Position numbers and translations under genes: made by a program. A stretch of 5,521 bases of DNA from Lachnospiraceae bacterium. Its GTDB lineage: Bacteria > Bacillota_A > Clostridia > Lachnospirales > Lachnospiraceae. The first letter of the stretch is position 1; each line of letters starts with the position of its first letter. Below are positions 1 through 5,521 of this stretch, in pieces. The stretch is from positions 1 through 5,521 of the forward strand of contig JAGACI010000238.1 of the NCBI GenBank assembly GCA_017614185.1, read 5' to 3'. The notes below the pieces were generated by a model. The model saw only the letters and a program-made list of their open reading frames with translations. It did no database searches and was not told the DNA's origin.

Positions 1-31
1 CACACAAAAATAATGCGATAACTTTTTTCAT
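1..31 (-). CDS. potD: Start of probable potD, polyamine-binding lipoprotein (partial, cut by window edge)
   Basis: Only the first ten codons (MKKVIALFLC) plus one base lie in the window. The ATG at 31-29 follows the potC stop codon after 2 bp and is preceded by AAGGAG (48-43, 11 nt spacing) lying inside the end of potC. Two lysines followed by a hydrophobic run are how a Gram-positive signal peptide begins. The cysteine at residue 10 is probably too early to be the lipobox cysteine, which would lie beyond the edge. In pot operons the gene after potC is normally potD, the extracytoplasmic protein that captures spermidine or putrescine and delivers it to PotBC. The identity therefore rests on position and signal-like start, not on any domain. 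Another exported protein cannot be excluded. Confidence 0.72.
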   Translation of the reverse strand, partial: MKKVIALFLC

Positions 32-33
32 AA

Positions 34-813
34 TTATTTTTTCTCCTTTTTATTTTCTTTTGGCATGTAATTAACCAAGAAAAGCAATATTAAAACAGTG
101 ATAAATATAATGGAGGAGAGGGCATACATTTCAGGCTTGATGCCCTTTTTAACCTCAGAATAAATCTTGGTTGATAATGTGTCGATTCCGGCACCCTTTG
201 TAAAGTGAGTGATGATGAAATCATCAAGTGACATTGTAAACGCCATCAAAAAGCCGGAGAGGACGCCCGGAAGTATATCCGGGAAAACAACCTTCATAAA
301 AGCCTTAAAAGGCGAGGCTCCTAGGTCCAAAGCTGCTTCATATGTGCTTGGATTAAGAGCTTTAAATCTCGGAAGAACTGAAAGTATAACGTAAGGAATA
401 TTGAACGTTATATGGGCAAGCAGGATAGTCATAAATCCAAACTTGAATCCGAGAGTGATAAACAAAAGCATGAGAGAGATACCTGTTACGATATCGGCAT
501 TAAGCATGGGGATGTTGGTGATGCCGATGATTATTGAACGGGATCTCTTTTTCATTGCCTGAATTGCAATACATGCAATGATTCCTATTATTGTTGCGAC
601 AAGAGATGAGATAAACGCGATAAGGAGAGTATTCCATAAAGCACCCATTATGTCGCTGTTTCTAAATAATGATGAATACCACTTTCCTGTAAATCCACCC
701 CATTTGGCTCTTGTCTTTGATTTGTTGAATGAAAGAACAATAAGCGTCGCAATAGGAGCGTAGAGGAATATAAGGATGAGGATGATATAAATCTTGCGAA
801 GTACATTTCTCAT
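34..813 (-). CDS. potC: Spermidine/putrescine ABC transporter permease PotC
   Basis: This is an inner permease subunit of a polyamine importer, pairing with PotB to form the membrane channel driven by PotA. The protein is 259 aa, the usual length for PotC. Six hydrophobic segments are visible at about residues 9-29, 60-88, 97-120, 128-147, 181-205 and 231-249. The cytoplasmic EAA loop that docks on the ATPase is at about 158-178 (YEAALDLGAS, then FMKVVFP), with the conserved glycine at 165. It is followed by the PotC-like stretch FTMSLDDFIITHF. The start ATG overlaps the potB stop as ATGA (813-810) and is preceded by GGAGGG (828-823) at 9 nt, so translation is probably coupled to potB. The C-terminus is a lysine/glutamate tail (KENKKEKK) whose codons also carry the ribosome binding site of the next gene. 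Family assignment is firm. The exact polyamine preference cannot be read from the permease. Confidence 0.95.
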   Translation of the reverse strand: MRNVLRKIYIILILIFLYAPIATLIVLSFNKSKTRAKWGGFTGKWYSSLFRNSDIMGALWNTLLIAFISSLVATIIGIIACIAIQAMKKRSRSIIIGITNIPMLNADIVTGISLMLLFITLGFKFGFMTILLAHITFNIPYVILSVLPRFKALNPSTYEAALDLGASPFKAFMKVVFPDILPGVLSGFLMAFTMSLDDFIITHFTKGAGIDTLSTKIYSEVKKGIKPEMYALSSIIFITVLILLFLVNYMPKENKKEKK

Positions 814-1622
814 AGCATTGTACCCTCCCCATCTTTATCGGTTATTGCGGTAATAACCATGTTCACAATGATAAATATCATAAGAACGATACTGAGACCC
901 GAGCCAAGATGCCAGTTTCCGGTCTGAGTAAATTCCTGCTCGATTACGTTACCGATTAGCAAAATCTTCGAACCGCCAAGGAGAGTGGAGATAACGAAGG
1001 TTGTAAGAGCGGGGACGAAAACCATGGTAACGCCGCTTATGATACCGGGTGTGCTTAAGGGCAGCATAATCTTTAAAAATGTCTGGAAGCCGTTTGCACC
1101 GAGATCCCTTGCGGCATTGATTACGTTTTTGTCAATTTTGGCAAGAGAGTTGTAAATGGGAAGCACCATAAAAGGAAGGAAGTTATAAACCATACCAAGA
1201 ATGATTGCTCCCGAAGTGTTTATAATGTTGATGCCGGGAAGACCGAGCATCTTTAATACTGAGTTGATTACACCGGTTTTCTCAAGCAAAGTCTGCCATG
1301 CGAGAGTTCTTAAAAGGAAGTTCATCCACATGGGCAGAATAAAGATAAATACAATAAAACTGTGCTGGTTAACATTGAGTCTTGAAAGAATCATGGCAAG
1401 AGGATATGCCAAAACCAGACAGATAAGTGTGCTTTCAAGAGAAAGCTTAATGGCAAGCCAAAGCGCTTTTGAATGCTCGGCTGTGGCAACTGCCATGATA
1501 TTTTCCAAAGTAAAAGCTCCCGACTTATCGGTTAAACCGTAGTAGAAGACCATCAAAAGAGGAATGATGATGAAAACTACCGACCAGAAAAGGTAAGGAG
1601 CCGATAAAGCCTTCTTACTCAT
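810..1622 (-). CDS. potB: Spermidine/putrescine ABC transporter permease PotB
   Basis: This is the partner permease of PotC. From the start I prefer (ATG 1622-1620, [10 protein letters not shown]) it is 270 aa. Six hydrophobic segments lie near residues 9-29, 57-80, 89-111, 136-157, 192-215 and 242-261. The EAA loop ([21 protein letters not shown]) is at about 168-188, with glycine 175. PALTTFVIS after the loop is typical of PotB-type permeases. The alternative upstream ATG at 1643 adds seven residues (MRRQSES), but its GGAGG touches the ATG with no spacer. The ATG at 1622 has AGGAGG at 1640-1635, spaced 12 nt, which is long but usable. With the 1622 start, the gene overlaps the potA stop by 8 bp, with ATG inside GATGAGTAA, which suggests translational coupling. 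The 3' end overlaps potC by 4 bp. Confidence 0.93.
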   Translation of the reverse strand: MSKKALSAPYLFWSVVFIIIPLLMVFYYGLTDKSGAFTLENIMAVATAEHSKALWLAIKLSLESTLICLVLAYPLAMILSRLNVNQHSFIVFIFILPMWMNFLLRTLAWQTLLEKTGVINSVLKMLGLPGINIINTSGAIILGMVYNFLPFMVLPIYNSLAKIDKNVINAARDLGANGFQTFLKIMLPLSTPGIISGVTMVFVPALTTFVISTLLGGSKILLIGNVIEQEFTQTGNWHLGSGLSIVLMIFIIVNMVITAITDKDGEGTML

Positions 1623-2685
1623 CGATTCCGACTGCCTCCTCATCCTCCGAAGCGGGTTTGTTCATTATCTGAATGTTGAAAGGATCAACCTGTATGCCTA
1701 CCTTTGTTCCCACCTGGAAGCACTTGGTTGACTGAACGAGCCACTCAAAGCCGTTAGCCATAACTTCCATCTCGTAGTGAACACCTTTAAAGATTACGTG
1801 GCTTACAACGCCCTGAATTGTTCCTTTGCCTTCAGGTACAAGCTCAACGTCCTCAGGTCTTATTACAACGTCGACGGGAGTATTGTTACCAAAGCCTTCA
1901 TCTACACAGGCAAACTTGGCACCAAGAATCGATACAAGCTTATCCTCAATCATGATACCGTCGATAATGTTTGAATCACCGATAAAGTCTGCAACGAATG
2001 CGTTTTCAGGCTCGTTGTATATCTTCTCGGGAGTACCGATCTGCTGAATATAACCCTTGTTCATAACAACGATTGTATCTGACATTGTAAGGGCTTCTTC
2101 CTGATCGTGAGTTACATATATAAATGTAATGCCCAGTTCGTTCTTAAGTCTTATAAGCTCGTACTGCATGTCCTGCCTGAGCTTTAAGTCAAGTGCTCCC
2201 AAAGGCTCATCGAGAAGTAAGAGCTTGGGCTCATTAACGATAGCTCTTGCAATAGCGATACGCTGCTGCTGACCGCCGGATAATGAATCAGGCATTCTGT
2301 TTTCATAACCGTCAAGGTTTACAAGCTTAAGAGCGTACTTAATCTTGTCATCTATGTAAGACTTTGATTTGTTCTTGATTTTAAGGCCGAAAGCAATGTT
2401 CTCGGCGATAGTCATGTGTGTAAAAAGAGCGTACTTCTGGAAGACTGTGTTAAGAGGTCTCTTGTTGGGGGGAAGCTTGGTTATATCATTACCCTCAAAG
2501 ATAACCCTTCCTGTATCGGGAGTCTCAAATCCTCCAAGAATACGAAGAGTAGTAGTCTTGCCGCAGCCGGAAGGACCAAGAAGAGTGAGAAACTCATTCT
2601 CTCTTATATAAAGATTCAAATCATCGATTATAAGCTCTCCGTCAAAAGATTTTGAGATATTCTGCAAATCAACCAGTTTTTTCAT
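1615..2685 (-). CDS. potA: Spermidine/putrescine ABC transporter ATP-binding protein PotA
   Basis: This cytoplasmic ATPase powers polyamine import through PotBC. It has 356 aa, within the usual range. Walker A is GPSGCGKTT (37-45), the Q-loop glutamine is Q83 (VFQKYALF), the ABC signature is LSGGQQQR (135-142), Walker B is LLLLDEP (155-161), the D-loop is at 164-166 and the switch histidine is H193 (VTHDQEEA). All catalytic motifs are intact. A C-terminal TOBE-type domain follows from about 235 to 340, including IRPEDVELV (275-283), as in PotA and MalK-like ATPases. Gene order with two EAA permeases and a potD-like start separates it from sugar or iron importers of the same ATPase class. AAGGA (2701-2697) lies 11 nt before the ATG. 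The C-terminal tail is acidic ([12 protein letters not shown]), and its codons contain the potB ribosome binding site. It follows the regulator gene by 21 bp. Confidence 0.96.
   Translation of the reverse strand: MKKLVDLQNISKSFDGELIIDDLNLYIRENEFLTLLGPSGCGKTTTLRILGGFETPDTGRVIFEGNDITKLPPNKRPLNTVFQKYALFTHMTIAENIAFGLKIKNKSKSYIDDKIKYALKLVNLDGYENRMPDSLSGGQQQRIAIARAIVNEPKLLLLDEPLGALDLKLRQDMQYELIRLKNELGITFIYVTHDQEEALTMSDTIVVMNKGYIQQIGTPEKIYNEPENAFVADFIGDSNIIDGIMIEDKLVSILGAKFACVDEGFGNNTPVDVVIRPEDVELVPEGKGTIQGVVSHVIFKGVHYEMEVMANGFEWLVQSTKCFQVGTKVGIQVDPFNIQIMNKPASEDEEAVGIDE
1635..1640 (-). promoter_or_regulatory. Ribosome binding site that decides the potB start
   Basis: On the minus strand this reads AGGAGG, 12 nt before the ATG at 1622. 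It supports that start over the ATG at 1643, where GGAGG directly abuts the codon. It lies within the codons for the acidic tail of PotA. The spacing is longer than ideal, so the choice is probable rather than certain. Confidence 0.6.
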
Positions 2686-2706
2686 CTATTTATACTTCCT
2701 TAATTT

Positions 2707-3246
2707 CTAAAATGAGGGTGGTGTGCTTACCCAAATGAGAGTAGCTCCGGTTTTGTCATTGGCTTTGATGTGGTGAGACGATGAAGGGGTGAAATAGAAG
2801 GACTCACCTTTTTTCACCTTCATGGCTTTGCCGCCGACGACCAAAGTAATGCTTCCTGAGAGGACATAGCCGAATTCCTCACCTTCGTGAGGTACATCGG
2901 GATAGGTTGAACCGCCGGGCTTAAGCGTAAGCCTTATAGGCTCCATAATGTTTTTCTGACAGTTGGGTATAATCCATTCGACTTTGTTGCCGAGCTCGTC
3001 ATCTGTTTTTTCAAAATAATCAGAATCGTGAAAAACAATCTGTTTATCTTCCGAGTCTTTGAAAAAATCTTTGAGATCGGTTCCTAGCACCTGCAAAATG
3101 TCGACCAGAGTGGCGATTGAAGGAGAGGTCAAATCTCTTTCAAGCTGAGAAATAAAGCCCTTTGAAAGCTCCGCTCTGTCTGCAAGTTCTTCCTGCGTAA
3201 GACCGTTTAATACCCTTAATTCCTTGATTTTATTCCCTATTTCCAT
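2707..3246 (-). CDS. XRE-family transcriptional regulator with C-terminal cupin domain
   Basis: This is a 179 aa cytoplasmic DNA-binding regulator. Residues 6-61 form an XRE/Cro-type helix-turn-helix: IKELRVLNGLTQEELADRAELS, then KGFISQLERDLTSPSIATL and the typical LVDILQVLGTDLKDFF. Residues about 105-175 form a small cupin_2 barrel. Its first motif is PHEGEEFGYVLSG (119-131, with H120 and a run of glutamates), and its second is KKGESFYFTPSSSHHIKA (145-162, with H158/H159). This HTH-cupin layout is shared with PuuR and similar regulators, in which the cupin binds a small ligand. Being first in a pot operon, it most likely responds to polyamines and controls its own transcript; this is inferred from context. 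The start ATG at 3246-3244 has GAGGA (3264-3260) 13 nt upstream, somewhat far. The 23-residue cupin-preceding linker is acidic. I give no gene symbol because orthology to PuuR is not shown. Confidence 0.92.
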   Translation of the reverse strand: MEIGNKIKELRVLNGLTQEELADRAELSKGFISQLERDLTSPSIATLVDILQVLGTDLKDFFKDSEDKQIVFHDSDYFEKTDDELGNKVEWIIPNCQKNIMEPIRLTLKPGGSTYPDVPHEGEEFGYVLSGSITLVVGGKAMKVKKGESFYFTPSSSHHIKANDKTGATLIWVSTPPSF

Positions 3247-3270
3247 GTCTTATTCGTATTCCTCAAATAT

Positions 3271-3297
3271 TAAACCAAAAGTTTACTTTTACTAAAC
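3271..3297. promoter_or_regulatory. Candidate operator: three alternating TAAAC/GTTTA half-sites
   Basis: The plus strand reads TAAAC (3271-3275), GTTTA (3281-3285) and TAAAC (3293-3297), each the reverse complement of the next. They form two overlapping inverted repeats (5-5-5 and 5-7-5). The site lies between the predicted minus-strand transcription start (about 3303) and the regulator's start codon. There it could act as a roadblock or occlude polymerase. Short AT-rich dyads are typical of XRE regulator targets, and autoregulation is inferred. A weak RNA hairpin in the leader is the alternative, but a 5 bp stem rich in A-T pairs would be unstable. Confidence 0.42.
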
Positions 3298-3309
3298 ACG
3301 CCGAGACTT

Positions 3310-3337
3310 ATTATACATCTTGACATTCATTTGTCAA
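3310..3337 (-). promoter_or_regulatory. Promoter of the regulator-potABCD operon
   Basis: On the minus strand this is TTGACA (3337-3332), a 16 bp spacer, then TATAAT (3315-3310). Both hexamers are perfect sigma-70/sigma-A consensus. Transcription should begin near 3303, giving a leader of about 57 nt before the regulator ATG. A perfect-consensus promoter with slightly short spacing suggests strong basal activity held down by a repressor, which fits the neighbouring inverted repeats. Confidence 0.8.
3320..3337. promoter_or_regulatory. Perfect 6-6-6 inverted repeat overlapping the -35 box (candidate operator)
   Basis: TTGACA (3320-3325) and TGTCAA (3332-3337) are exact inverted copies separated by six bases. 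The right arm is the -35 hexamer of the minus-strand promoter, and the left arm lies in that promoter's spacer. A protein bound here would block the pot operon promoter and also press against the plus-strand -35 box at 3338. The symmetry may be accidental because one arm is constrained to be a -35 box. The left arm could also be a second plus-strand -35 (TTGACA, 16 bp, TATTTT at 3342-3347). Confidence 0.42.
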
Positions 3338-3366
3338 TTGTTATTTTACATATGGAATGGTATAAT
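3338..3366 (+). promoter_or_regulatory. Promoter of the lactonase-vanY-tgt operon, extended -10 type
   Basis: TTGTTA (3338-3343) matches four of six -35 positions. It is followed by a 17 bp spacer and a perfect TATAAT (3361-3366) preceded by TGG (3358-3360), an extended -10 element that compensates for the weaker -35. The start of transcription would be near 3373, just ahead of the ribosome binding site, giving a leader of only about 16 nt. Its -35 box directly abuts the -35 box of the divergent promoter. Confidence 0.75.
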
Positions 3367-3375
3367 TTTATGTGC

Positions 3376-3382
3376 AAAGGAG
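3376..3382 (+). promoter_or_regulatory. Ribosome binding site that decides the lactonase start
   Basis: AAAGGAG lies 6 nt before the ATG at 3389, which is optimal spacing. It fixes this start over an in-frame TTG at 3320, which lies upstream of the -10 box and so outside the predicted transcript. Confidence 0.85.
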
Positions 3383-3388
3383 ACAGTC

Positions 3389-4444
3389 ATGGAAGAGAAA
3401 AAATATGTAGCTTATGTTTCCACCTATACCATGGGTGACAATCATGGTATCAAGATATATGACGTTGATTTGAAGAAGGGCAGATTTACCGAGAAGGCCG
3501 AGGTCGAGATTACCAATTCTTCATATGTAACCATATCCAAGAATGATAAATATCTTTATTCGATTACAGACTTTGGCGTTGAGTCCTACAAGATTATGAA
3601 GGACGGCATGCTTAAGGTTATCAATATGGCGCCCATCAACGGAATGAGAGGATGTTATCTTACAACGGGTAATGAGGATAAATATCTTTTCGTTGCAGGA
3701 TATCATGACGGTAAAGTAACCGTATTAAGACTTAATTCAGACGGCTCAATCGGTGAGATTACCGATGAGATTTATAATAAGGGAATGGGAATTGCCAGTG
3801 AGCGTTCCTTCAGACCCCATATCAGCTGCGTTAAAATGACAAGAGATTCCAAGTTCTTATGCGTTGCTGACCTTGGAATGGACCACGTTGATGTCTACAG
3901 CGTTGACTATGAGAAGGGCAAGCTTAAACATGTCGATGTAATAAGAAGCGAACAGGAATCAGGCCCCAGACACATTAAGTTCTCTAAGGACGGAAGATTC
4001 CTTTATATCGTTCATGAACAGAAGAACTTCATAGACGTATACAGCTATGAGTGCAAAAACAACATGCCTTTCTTTGAGAAGGTTCAGACCATCTCAACTC
4101 TTAATGAGTATCATGCAGGCGGAAGTGTTGCGAGCGCACTTACATTTTCAGATGATTACAAGTATCTTATAAGCTCAAATGCCGGAGATAACTCTGTTGT
4201 AGCTTATAAGGTTAATGAGAAAACAGGTTTCCTTGATAAGATATTATGCCTCCCCGTAAGTGGAGAATATCCCAAGGATGCAGCATTATTCCCTGACAAT
4301 AAACATTTGGTAAGCTTAAACCACGAGTCCAATACAATGACCTTCTTTAACATCGATTTAAGTAAGGGAACACTTGTTATGAACGGACCCGAGATTAAGG
4401 TCGAAAGCCCCAACTGTGTCATTTTTAAGGCTATAGAAGGCTAA
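3389..4444 (+). CDS. Lactonase-family beta-propeller protein (6-phosphogluconolactonase-like)
   Basis: The protein has 351 aa, the usual length of the lactonase family (PF10282, seven-bladed beta-propeller), which includes the Pgl enzymes that hydrolyse 6-phosphogluconolactone in the pentose phosphate pathway. Repeating blade signatures are visible: VTISKNDKYLYSI (47-59), TTGNEDKYLFVAG (92-104), then RPHISCVKMTRDSKFLCVADLGMDHVDVY as two family-specific pieces (142-170). After these come GPRHIKFSKDGRFLYIVHE (192-210), LTFSDDYKYLISSN (251-264) and GEYPKDAALFPDNKHLVSLN (292-311). The RPH, DLG, GPRH and YPKD elements match the family's conserved positions. No signal peptide is present, so it is cytoplasmic. 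The start is set by the promoter and ribosome binding site. Many members of this family have untested substrates, so I call the fold with confidence but the reaction only tentatively. Nothing nearby belongs to sugar metabolism. Confidence 0.88.
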   Translation: MEEKKYVAYVSTYTMGDNHGIKIYDVDLKKGRFTEKAEVEITNSSYVTISKNDKYLYSITDFGVESYKIMKDGMLKVINMAPINGMRGCYLTTGNEDKYLFVAGYHDGKVTVLRLNSDGSIGEITDEIYNKGMGIASERSFRPHISCVKMTRDSKFLCVADLGMDHVDVYSVDYEKGKLKHVDVIRSEQESGPRHIKFSKDGRFLYIVHEQKNFIDVYSYECKNNMPFFEKVQTISTLNEYHAGGSVASALTFSDDYKYLISSNAGDNSVVAYKVNEKTGFLDKILCLPVSGEYPKDAALFPDNKHLVSLNHESNTMTFFNIDLSKGTLVMNGPEIKVESPNCVIFKAIEG

Positions 4445-4447
4445 CTG

Positions 4448-5494
4448 ATGGCAACGACAATGAAGAAAACATTCCTTGACAAACTCAGGGAAAAAGTTAA
4501 CGGATGGTACCGCAAAAACCCGTCACTAAGGCCTCTTTACAAGGCCTTTGTTGTTGTGGTTTTGTTTTTCTACCACATTGTCATGCACTTTGCTTCAAAC
4601 GGCAAGAAATACCTTTGCGGGGTAGTTGTTCTTGCCCTTTTTTTGGCTAATACCAGCTTTACCTATTACGGTAACGGCGAAATCATTCAGACGGAGGCAG
4701 CCAATAATTCGGACATTGCACTTGTAACCGAGCAGGATATCAATACATCGGCTCTGAGCCCTGAAGAGGTTGATGCAACAGGCTTTGGCTCCGGTGATTA
4801 CCAGACAGATGATTCGGAAGATTCATTTACGCTTGAAGATATCTGGGAAGAACACGCAGCGTATCTTGAGAATACCGAAGAACACATGCCTGTAACCGAC
4901 AAGTATGAGAACGTTACGTTTGATAAGGACGACTGGAGAATTATCCTTGTTAATAAGCAGCACCCGATTCCCGATGATTATGAATTTGAACTCGCCGTAA
5001 TCAAGGACTGGATGATGTGTGATTCAAGAATCCTTGAAAGCCTTCTTCTTATGATGAAGGATGCAAATGATGCCGGATATCCGCTTGCAATCAATTCACC
5101 TTACAGACGCATGTCCGATCAGGTGTATCTTTTTGACAGAAAGATTAACAAGTTCATGAGCCTTGGCATGTCATACATGGATGCCTATAAGACAACGGCT
5201 TATTCGGTTACGGTTCCCGGTGCTTCAGAGCATCAGCTGGGACTGGCTTTAGATATAGTAGGCGCAGGATACAATGCTCTTAATGAAGCATTTGGAGAAA
5301 CGGGGGCCGGAAAGTGGCTTGCTGATAATTCATATAAATATGGATTTATTCTTAGATACCCCAAAGGTAAAGAGTATATTACAAGCATTGAGTATGAGCC
5401 CTGGCACTTCAGATATGTGGGCGTTGAAGCAGCCACAATTATTTACGAGAACGATTTGTGCCTCGAAGAATTCTGGGAGGAATATGTATATTAA
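4448..5494 (+). CDS. Membrane-anchored D-alanyl-D-alanine carboxypeptidase, VanY type (peptidase M15B)
   Basis: This is a 348 aa zinc peptidase predicted to trim the terminal D-Ala from cell-wall peptide stems outside the membrane. The catalytic domain spans about 162-335. It opens with ILVNKQHPIPDDYE (166-179), then SPYRRMSDQ (217-225, with the conserved Arg in the SxYR motif). PGASEHQLGLALDI (257-270) supplies zinc ligands H262 and D269. YEPWHFRYVG (316-325) supplies the catalytic base E317 and zinc ligand H320. All expected active-site residues are present. The N-terminus is strongly basic, then two hydrophobic stretches occur at about 33-49 and 55-72, followed by an acidic, probably disordered linker (about 82-160). 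The start at 4448 has GAAGG (4436-4440) 7 nt upstream, inside the end of the preceding gene, with only 3 bp between genes. Whether it confers anything on glycopeptide response cannot be told, as no vanRS or vanHAX genes are present. Confidence 0.93.
   Translation: MATTMKKTFLDKLREKVNGWYRKNPSLRPLYKAFVVVVLFFYHIVMHFASNGKKYLCGVVVLALFLANTSFTYYGNGEIIQTEAANNSDIALVTEQDINTSALSPEEVDATGFGSGDYQTDDSEDSFTLEDIWEEHAAYLENTEEHMPVTDKYENVTFDKDDWRIILVNKQHPIPDDYEFELAVIKDWMMCDSRILESLLLMMKDANDAGYPLAINSPYRRMSDQVYLFDRKINKFMSLGMSYMDAYKTTAYSVTVPGASEHQLGLALDIVGAGYNALNEAFGETGAGKWLADNSYKYGFILRYPKGKEYITSIEYEPWHFRYVGVEAATIIYENDLCLEEFWEEYVY
5475..5480 (+). promoter_or_regulatory. Ribosome binding site for the gene entering at 5494
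   Basis: GGGAGG lies within the last codons of the carboxypeptidase gene, 13 nt before the ATG at 5494. The spacing is long, but the closer ATG at 5484 opens a frame that ends after five codons. Confidence 0.45.
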
Positions 5495-5521
5495 TGTATA
5501 AACTGATTAAAAAGTGCGGAA
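5494..5521 (+). CDS. Start of a further gene, possibly tgt (tRNA-guanine transglycosylase), partial
   Basis: Nine codons (MYKLIKKCG) and one base are visible before the window ends. The ATG overlaps the preceding stop codon by one base (TAATG), a typical coupling arrangement, with GGGAGG 13 nt upstream. From family knowledge, clostridial Tgt proteins, which exchange guanine for queuine precursors at position 34 of certain tRNAs, commonly begin with a sequence like MYKL-KK-G before the conserved TPVFMPVGT-type segment. The match here is suggestive, but nine residues cannot prove it, so I leave the symbol blank. The existence of a gene here is better supported than its identity. Confidence 0.5.

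Noticed and set aside
1201..1542. 113-codon plus-strand open frame inside potB
   Set aside because: It is antisense to a clear PotB permease with conserved motifs, lacks a ribosome binding site and resembles no family.
2369..2655. Two overlapping plus-strand open frames of about 80 codons opposite the ATPase motifs of potA
   Set aside because: They are antisense shadows of a conserved coding region; the minus-strand protein accounts for the sequence fully.
3247..3303. Riboswitch or structured leader ahead of the regulator gene
   Set aside because: Only about 57 nt, AT-rich, with no stable stem longer than 5 bp and no poly-T terminator, so an operator is more likely than an RNA switch.
3320..3388. 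In-frame upstream TTG start giving the propeller protein 23 extra residues
   Set aside because: This stretch contains the -35 and -10 elements of the gene's own promoter, has no ribosome binding site before the TTG, and the extra residues are unlike the family. The ATG at 3389 has an ideal AAAGGAG.
4583..4690. Internal ATG at codon 46 of the carboxypeptidase gene, which would leave a neat classical signal peptide
   Set aside because: The bases upstream are T-rich with no purine-rich ribosome binding site, while the ATG at 4448 has GAAGG at 7 nt spacing.
4448..5494. Part of a vancomycin resistance cluster
   Set aside because: VanY-type M15B peptidases are common housekeeping enzymes in Clostridia, and no vanRS, vanH, ligase or vanX gene lies alongside.
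5274..5501. 75-codon plus-strand frame overlapping the end of the carboxypeptidase gene
   Set aside because: The real frame here encodes the conserved zinc-binding segment YEPWHFRYVG; the shifted frame has no recognisable content.

Overview
The window looks like a chromosomal segment from a low-to-moderate G+C Gram-positive bacterium of the Clostridia, most plausibly Lachnospiraceae. This rests on strong Shine-Dalgarno sites, sigma-A type promoters, frequent AGA/CTT codons and the type of each protein. The taxon is an inference from gene content; no marker gene is complete enough to fix it. Almost all of the window is coding, and the only non-coding stretch of note is the 142 bp divergent intergenic region at 3247-3388.

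Left part, minus strand (3246 down to 1): a polyamine (spermidine/putrescine) ABC importer operon. In transcription order it holds a helix-turn-helix plus cupin regulator, potA (ATPase), potB and potC (permeases), and the first ten codons of what should be potD (substrate-binding lipoprotein), cut by the window edge. The genes are packed tightly: a 21 bp gap, an 8 bp overlap, a 4 bp ATGA overlap and a 2 bp gap. The layout indicates one transcript, with the first gene's product probably sensing polyamines or a related ligand and controlling the operon.

Middle (3247-3388): two divergent promoters whose -35 boxes abut (3332-3337 for the minus strand, 3338-3343 for the plus strand). Two sets of inverted repeats lie here. 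One is TTGACA-N6-TGTCAA, overlapping the minus-strand -35 box. The other is a row of three alternating TAAAC/GTTTA half-sites in the regulator's leader. Both are candidate operators.

Right part, plus strand (3389-5521): a lactonase-family seven-bladed beta-propeller protein, a membrane-anchored VanY-type (M15B) D-Ala-D-Ala carboxypeptidase with all zinc and catalytic residues present, and the first nine codons of a gene whose start resembles tgt (tRNA-guanine transglycosylase). Spacing is 3 bp and then a 1 bp TAATG overlap, so these are probably co-transcribed.

I see no mobile element, CRISPR array, RNA gene, riboswitch or convincing terminator. The window is mostly ordinary housekeeping and transport. 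The points worth a second look are the compact divergent control region, the topology of the VanY-like protein's N-terminus, and the mixed right-hand operon.
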